Of a stretch of 64,000 nucleotides of DNA, positions 60,309 to 64,000 are shown one piece after another. Under the pieces are notes generated by a model. That model ran no database searches, was not told where the DNA came from, and worked only from the letters and a program-made list of their open reading frames with translations. The position numbers and the translations under genes were made by a program. The DNA is from Pseudomonas lini (GTDB lineage Bacteria; Pseudomonadota; Gammaproteobacteria; Pseudomonadales; Pseudomonadaceae), in contig NZ_OZ061318.1 in the NCBI RefSeq assembly GCF_964063345.1, forward strand, positions 682,001-746,000, in the 5' to 3' direction. The first letter of the stretch is position 1. Every line of letters starts with the position of its first letter.

Positions 60309-62813
60309 TCAGGCGCCAGCCAGGATCGTATATTCGCGCGGCCGGAAGACCACCGCTGTTTCGCTATTGGCGACCCGGTCCAGGTTCACGCTGAAGTGGA
60401 TGGACAGTTTGGTGTCATGCCCAAGACCTTTCAGGTAATCGTAAATAACATTTTGGCTGTAGGTGCCGCCTAAAGCCCACGAGCGAGGGACCGCATTGCC
60501 AGCTGCCGTCCAGATCGTAAGATTATGAGGATCGCCCTTTGCATCGGTGCCTATCAGAGCCAGCGATATTCGTTGTCCCGAAGCAATATGCGGCCACCCG
60601 CCAAACAGCAACGTCGCGCCAGCCGTGACAGTTTTAAGATCCAGCACAGCGGTACCGTTCGCCTGGGTAATCACCGGGGCGACAAACTCGGCGTCTGGAA
60701 TAGTCCCCACCTTCAGAAACAACGGTAGTGACGTCACTGGAGGCAATAGCCCACGCTCGTAGGTGAAGGTGACTGATACCGTTTTATCCAGATTGAATGC
60801 CACCACTGAAACGGGCAGCGGGATTTTCCTGGGCCTTGTGCTGCCGGCCACGACAGTATTGGTGGTGTGCGAACCCGCCGCCGGAGTGCCTTGCGCACCG
60901 GTCCATGTCAGCCTGATCCTGTCGTCGGGCAGCATGTCGTAATTCACGACAGCAGTCAGGTTCATCGTAGCGGCGAGCGGGTCCAGATTGCCATTATCAG
61001 GCGCTTCTGCAATCGTCAATTCCAGGTTTAGCAGCACAACATTGATCGTCCACGGACTGGAGACCCCACCGCTGCCATCCAGGGGCCGGGCGGTGAATAC
61101 GTGCAGGCCGCCAGTCAATAGGACCGCCCCAAGCTCCCAGGTACCGGAAGCTGCCGTGATCGTGCCTATGACGGTTAGCCCGTCCAGTATCTCCAATCGT
61201 TGGCCGGCAATTGCGGTGCCGCTGATCGTCACCCGGGTGTCGTTAGTGGTCCCACCATCGGCAATGTCCTTATTGGCGGCGTCTTTCACCGACAAGATCT
61301 TCGGATCCAGTGCTATCGGTCCACCCGTTTTGACAATGTATTTTCGTGCTGGAAACTTCAGTGCTAAAGCCTTGTTCAAACTTTTATCCAGCGCCACCTT
61401 GAGTTCCAGTGTCAGCGTGCTGCCATCCTCGAGCAGGTTCAGCGGCGTGGTTGAAAAGATTTGCGAAAAGAAGTCATGGGTGACAAACGAATGGTCGACG
61501 GGGGGATGGGGGGCAATCACGTACTCGACATTGTAAACATCGCCATTGGCCAATGTTCCAATCAGGCTTAACCAGAAGTACTGGCCGATAGCGATCAGTG
61601 GCCAGCCCTCTATGAACAGGGTGAACTCCGTGCTGGAGGTCAAGTCCAGCTCGTCGCCATAGCCATTGCCCGAAGCTTGCTTGATGATCGGGCTGGTCAA
61701 TGCGCTCGAGGCCAGAGACAGCACGGGCAATATCAGCGGCAGTGAACTCACGGCCGGAGCGGTGCCGACAATCAGGTCAAAGATTACTGTCACCGTTTGG
61801 CCCAGGTTAAAGGCGATTACCGAATTGGGCAGCGGCACGTCTTTAGTACCGGTAGCGCCGGCATCGACATAATCGGTGACGAATGAACCGCTTGCCGAAG
61901 TGCCCTGCGCGCCTATCCAGCGCACACGGACCTTGGCGCCCGGTATTACGGGAAAGGAAAGACGAGCGGTGAGAGTGTATCGGGCCGCTAGCGGGTCCAG
62001 ATGGGGGTTACCTTTGGCTTCCACGATAGAGGGAGCCAACAATCGCGCCTGGGCATCGTTATTGATGGTGTAGTGGCGCGGCGCAAACTTCAGCGCTGCA
62101 TTCTTGTCGAGTTTTTTATCCAGCGCTGCCCTGAAATTCAGCGTCAATGTGCTGCCATGCTTAAGCCGCTTGAGCGGTAACGCCGAAAACGATTCGGCAT
62201 AAAAACCGGACTGCAAAAATGCCTGGGTGACCACGCTGTTGGGCGCTATCCAGTATTCAACGTTGAAAGCGCTGTCGTCGGCGTTGATGCCACTCAAGCT
62301 TATCCAGTAATACTGCCCATCCGTTATCAGCGGCCAGCCATTTATGCGCAGGGTGAAGTTCGTCAGGAACACAACGTCCAGCACGCTGCCTATGCCATTG
62401 TCGAGCGCTTGGGTGATCAGCGGAATGGGCAGAGCGCTTTGGGCAAGTGGGAGAATGGTGACCGTCAACGGTAAGGAAGTCGCGATCGGTGTGGCGCCGT
62501 TCATGACGACATAAGTCACCGTCACCACGTTGTCCAAGCTATAAGCCACTATCCAGTTGGGCAGCGGGACTTTCCATGGCGCCGTGCCGCCAACCGGAAA
62601 GAAGACGGTCGTGAATGAGGCCTCGCTCGGCGCTCCCGCCACCGCCGTCCATCTCACTTGCAAGCTCTCCCCGGGCTGCATGGGGTGGTCGATGAGAACC
62701 GTCAGGTTACTGCCGACCAACGACGGGTCAAGTGGCGGGTTACCTGGATTCTGCTCGAGTTGCGGGGCCGGCGGGATGTTGATAACCGCTGCGGCAGAGG
62801 GGCTATTCATCAC
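60309..62813 (-). CDS. 834-aa repeat protein with three long homologous units and one Ig-like domain
   Basis: The protein has no signal peptide and no membrane segment. Three units of ~220-235 residues (about 24-255, 265-500 and 600-834) share motifs: NPPLDPSLVGSNLTVLI / NPHLDPLAARYTLTARL / NGNLDPLAATMNLTAVV at the start, then KVPLPNWIVAYSLDNVVTV-type strands, GWPLI...GQYYWISLSGI, and FRAALDK...ALKFAPRHYTI at the end. Between units 2 and 3 is a single ~85-aa Ig-like domain (TRVTISGTAIAGQRLEILDG). It is all beta-sandwich in texture. The family is not recognised; adhesive or glycan-binding roles are guesses. Confidence 0.8.
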   Translation of the reverse strand: MMNSPSAAAVINIPPAPQLEQNPGNPPLDPSLVGSNLTVLIDHPMQPGESLQVRWTAVAGAPSEASFTTVFFPVGGTAPWKVPLPNWIVAYSLDNVVTVTYVVMNGATPIATSLPLTVTILPLAQSALPIPLITQALDNGIGSVLDVVFLTNFTLRINGWPLITDGQYYWISLSGINADDSAFNVEYWIAPNSVVTQAFLQSGFYAESFSALPLKRLKHGSTLTLNFRAALDKKLDKNAALKFAPRHYTINNDAQARLLAPSIVEAKGNPHLDPLAARYTLTARLSFPVIPGAKVRVRWIGAQGTSASGSFVTDYVDAGATGTKDVPLPNSVIAFNLGQTVTVIFDLIVGTAPAVSSLPLILPVLSLASSALTSPIIKQASGNGYGDELDLTSSTEFTLFIEGWPLIAIGQYFWLSLIGTLANGDVYNVEYVIAPHPPVDHSFVTHDFFSQIFSTTPLNLLEDGSTLTLELKVALDKSLNKALALKFPARKYIVKTGGPIALDPKILSVKDAANKDIADGGTTNDTRVTISGTAIAGQRLEILDGLTVIGTITAASGTWELGAVLLTGGLHVFTARPLDGSGGVSSPWTINVVLLNLELTIAEAPDNGNLDPLAATMNLTAVVNYDMLPDDRIRLTWTGAQGTPAAGSHTTNTVVAGSTRPRKIPLPVSVVAFNLDKTVSVTFTYERGLLPPVTSLPLFLKVGTIPDAEFVAPVITQANGTAVLDLKTVTAGATLLFGGWPHIASGQRISLALIGTDAKGDPHNLTIWTAAGNAVPRSWALGGTYSQNVIYDYLKGLGHDTKLSIHFSVNLDRVANSETAVVFRPREYTILAGA

Positions 62814-62967
62814 TCATTCCCTGTGCATGATTGAGTTCGCCCCATGGGCACTGACTCATCACACACCGGTTGGCAACATCGCGCTACTGTCAGAAATAAC
62901 AGGTCAGGGAAAAAATGGATGAACGGTATGAGCAGAAGCACCTTGTTCGCAGCGGTGTTTTACCTGG

Positions 62968-63891
62968 TTACACCGCCGGAATATCCAGCGTCACCGACAT
63001 GAACTGACTGATTCGCGATCGCAACCAGCGCTCCGCCGGATCATTGTCGTGCACCCCGCTCCACGCCATCGACAACTGCGCCGCATCGATGGGAAACGGT
63101 GGATCCTCGGCGCGCAATGCACATCCCTCAACCAACGCGCAGGCCGCGTAATCCGGCACTGTCGCGATCATCTCAGTGCCAGCGAGCAACGCGCGTAACC
63201 CACTGAATTGCGGTACACCCAGCACCACCCGGCGGGTGCGCCCGACCTTGGCCAAATCCACATCGATGTTGCCGCTCAGGTCACCGGAAAATGACACCAT
63301 GGCATGGGGCCGCGCACAGTAATCATCCAGGGTCAGCGGTTCTGGCCGGTTGTCGCCGCGCAGTACTTTGCAGGGGATGTCGCGCAGCTTCTTGCGTCTG
63401 GCGTTGGCCGGCAGGTCGGTGGTGTAGCTGACGCCCACCGAGATTTCGCCGGAGGCCAGCAATGCCGGCATCAGCAGGTAATTGGCGCGGCGCACCACGA
63501 CCACGACCCCCGGCGCCTCTTCTTGCAGTTGCCGGAGCAACGGTGGGAACAGACCGAACTCGGCATCGTCCGACAGTCCGATGCGAAACACATCGCAGCT
63601 GGTCGTCGGGTCGAACTCCTTGGCGCGGCTGACTGCCCCCGAGATGGTGTCCATTGCCGGTTGCAGTTCCTTGAGAATCGCCAGCGCCCGTGCCGTCGGC
63701 TCCATCCCGCGACCGTTGCGCAGCAACAACGGATCGTCGAACAAATCACGCAACCGCCCCAGCGCAGCGCTCACTGCCGGTTGGCCCATGAAGAGTTTTT
63801 CGGCGACACGGGTCAGGTTCTTTTCGAACATCAGGGCTTCGAAAATCACCAGCAAGTTCATGTCGACGCGGCGCAGATCGTTACGGTTCAT
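62968..63891 (-). CDS. LysR family transcriptional regulator (NahR/NodD-like subgroup)
   Basis: ATG 63891 (MNRNDLRRVDMNLLVIFEAL) is the usual start; an ATG at 63924 has no ribosome site. The 307 aa include the DNA-binding AEKLFMGQPAVSAALGRLRD and an effector-binding domain with FRIGLSDDAEFGLFPPLLRQ, typical of the NahR/LinR group that senses aromatic compounds. No target is apparent; the Ig-like protein upstream has the same orientation. The remaining 109 bp to the window end hold nothing recognised. Confidence 0.88.
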   Translation of the reverse strand: MNRNDLRRVDMNLLVIFEALMFEKNLTRVAEKLFMGQPAVSAALGRLRDLFDDPLLLRNGRGMEPTARALAILKELQPAMDTISGAVSRAKEFDPTTSCDVFRIGLSDDAEFGLFPPLLRQLQEEAPGVVVVVRRANYLLMPALLASGEISVGVSYTTDLPANARRKKLRDIPCKVLRGDNRPEPLTLDDYCARPHAMVSFSGDLSGNIDVDLAKVGRTRRVVLGVPQFSGLRALLAGTEMIATVPDYAACALVEGCALRAEDPPFPIDAAQLSMAWSGVHDNDPAERWLRSRISQFMSVTLDIPAV

Positions 63892-64000
63892 AAGCACAAT
63901 CCCATTGTGTTTTCGGCCAGGCACGAGGGTTGACGAGTGTGACTGACTGTACTCGAGACAGCCCGCCCCTTTCGAGGAATTAACAACGTTTAACTCGCAA

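Overview
The window reads as chromosome of a Pseudomonas of the fluorescens group. Supporting signs are dense GC-rich genes with short overlaps, the GTGGGAGCGGGCTTGCCCGC type of REP/REPIN hairpin between genes, and recognisable Pseudomonas families (PlaF-like lipase, DUF6124/DUF3077 pair, HglS, an orphan Hcp2-VgrG type VI secretion island). No tRNA, rRNA, CRISPR array, complete insertion sequence or replication origin was seen.

Layout. 1-12.8 kb is mostly metabolism: the end of an oxaloacetate decarboxylase-like gene, an AT-rich patch with small unknown genes and a cupin-like pair, an M20 carboxypeptidase, a MASE2-GGDEF diguanylate cyclase, a PlaF-like membrane phospholipase, glycolate oxidase glcDEF, the 2-oxoadipate dioxygenase hglS and a DJ-1/Hsp31-like protein. 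12.8-25.0 kb is a type VI secretion (T6SS) effector island. A sigma-54 promoter lies downstream of three copies of an 18-bp dyad and precedes hcp, vgrG, an M15/LAS-type peptidoglycan peptidase effector with a lipoprotein immunity candidate, a DUF4123 adaptor, a 1611-aa Rhs toxin and its immunity gene. An AT-rich tail follows, in which three orphan immunity genes each carry the extreme 3' remnant of a lost toxin and each remnant is preceded by a degenerate inverted repeat. 25-30 kb holds the DUF6124/DUF3077 pair, a hybrid histidine kinase and a secreted cyclase-family hydrolase; the last two lie between two copies of a ~70-bp terminator-bearing repeat.

29.3-34 kb, minus strand, is an AttEFGH-like ABC export operon ending in two small genes. 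34.2-54.4 kb is dominated by one 18-kb exopolysaccharide operon of 17 tightly coupled genes, read away from a divergent phosphoethanolamine-transferase-like gene. It encodes UDP-glucuronate and UDP-galacturonate synthesis, an initiating phosphosugar transferase, Wza and Wzz homologues, a kinase-like ATPase without the Walker-A lysine, three glycosyltransferases, Wzy, Wzx, two carbohydrate deacetylases, an exported glycosidase-like protein and two acetyltransferase-like proteins. The likely product is a uronic-acid-rich, acyl-modified acidic polysaccharide made by the Wzx/Wzy route.

54.5-64 kb holds a methyltransferase, two LysR regulators, a DoxX / ABM monooxygenase / YtcJ-like amidohydrolase / YcaC-like hydrolase operon, and an 834-aa protein made of three long repeats around one Ig-like domain.

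The parts most worth following up are the toxin-immunity graveyard at 23.1-25.0 kb, the sigma-54/18-bp dyad control region of hcp, the acidic polysaccharide operon, and the unexplained small-gene locus at 0.8-2.7 kb.
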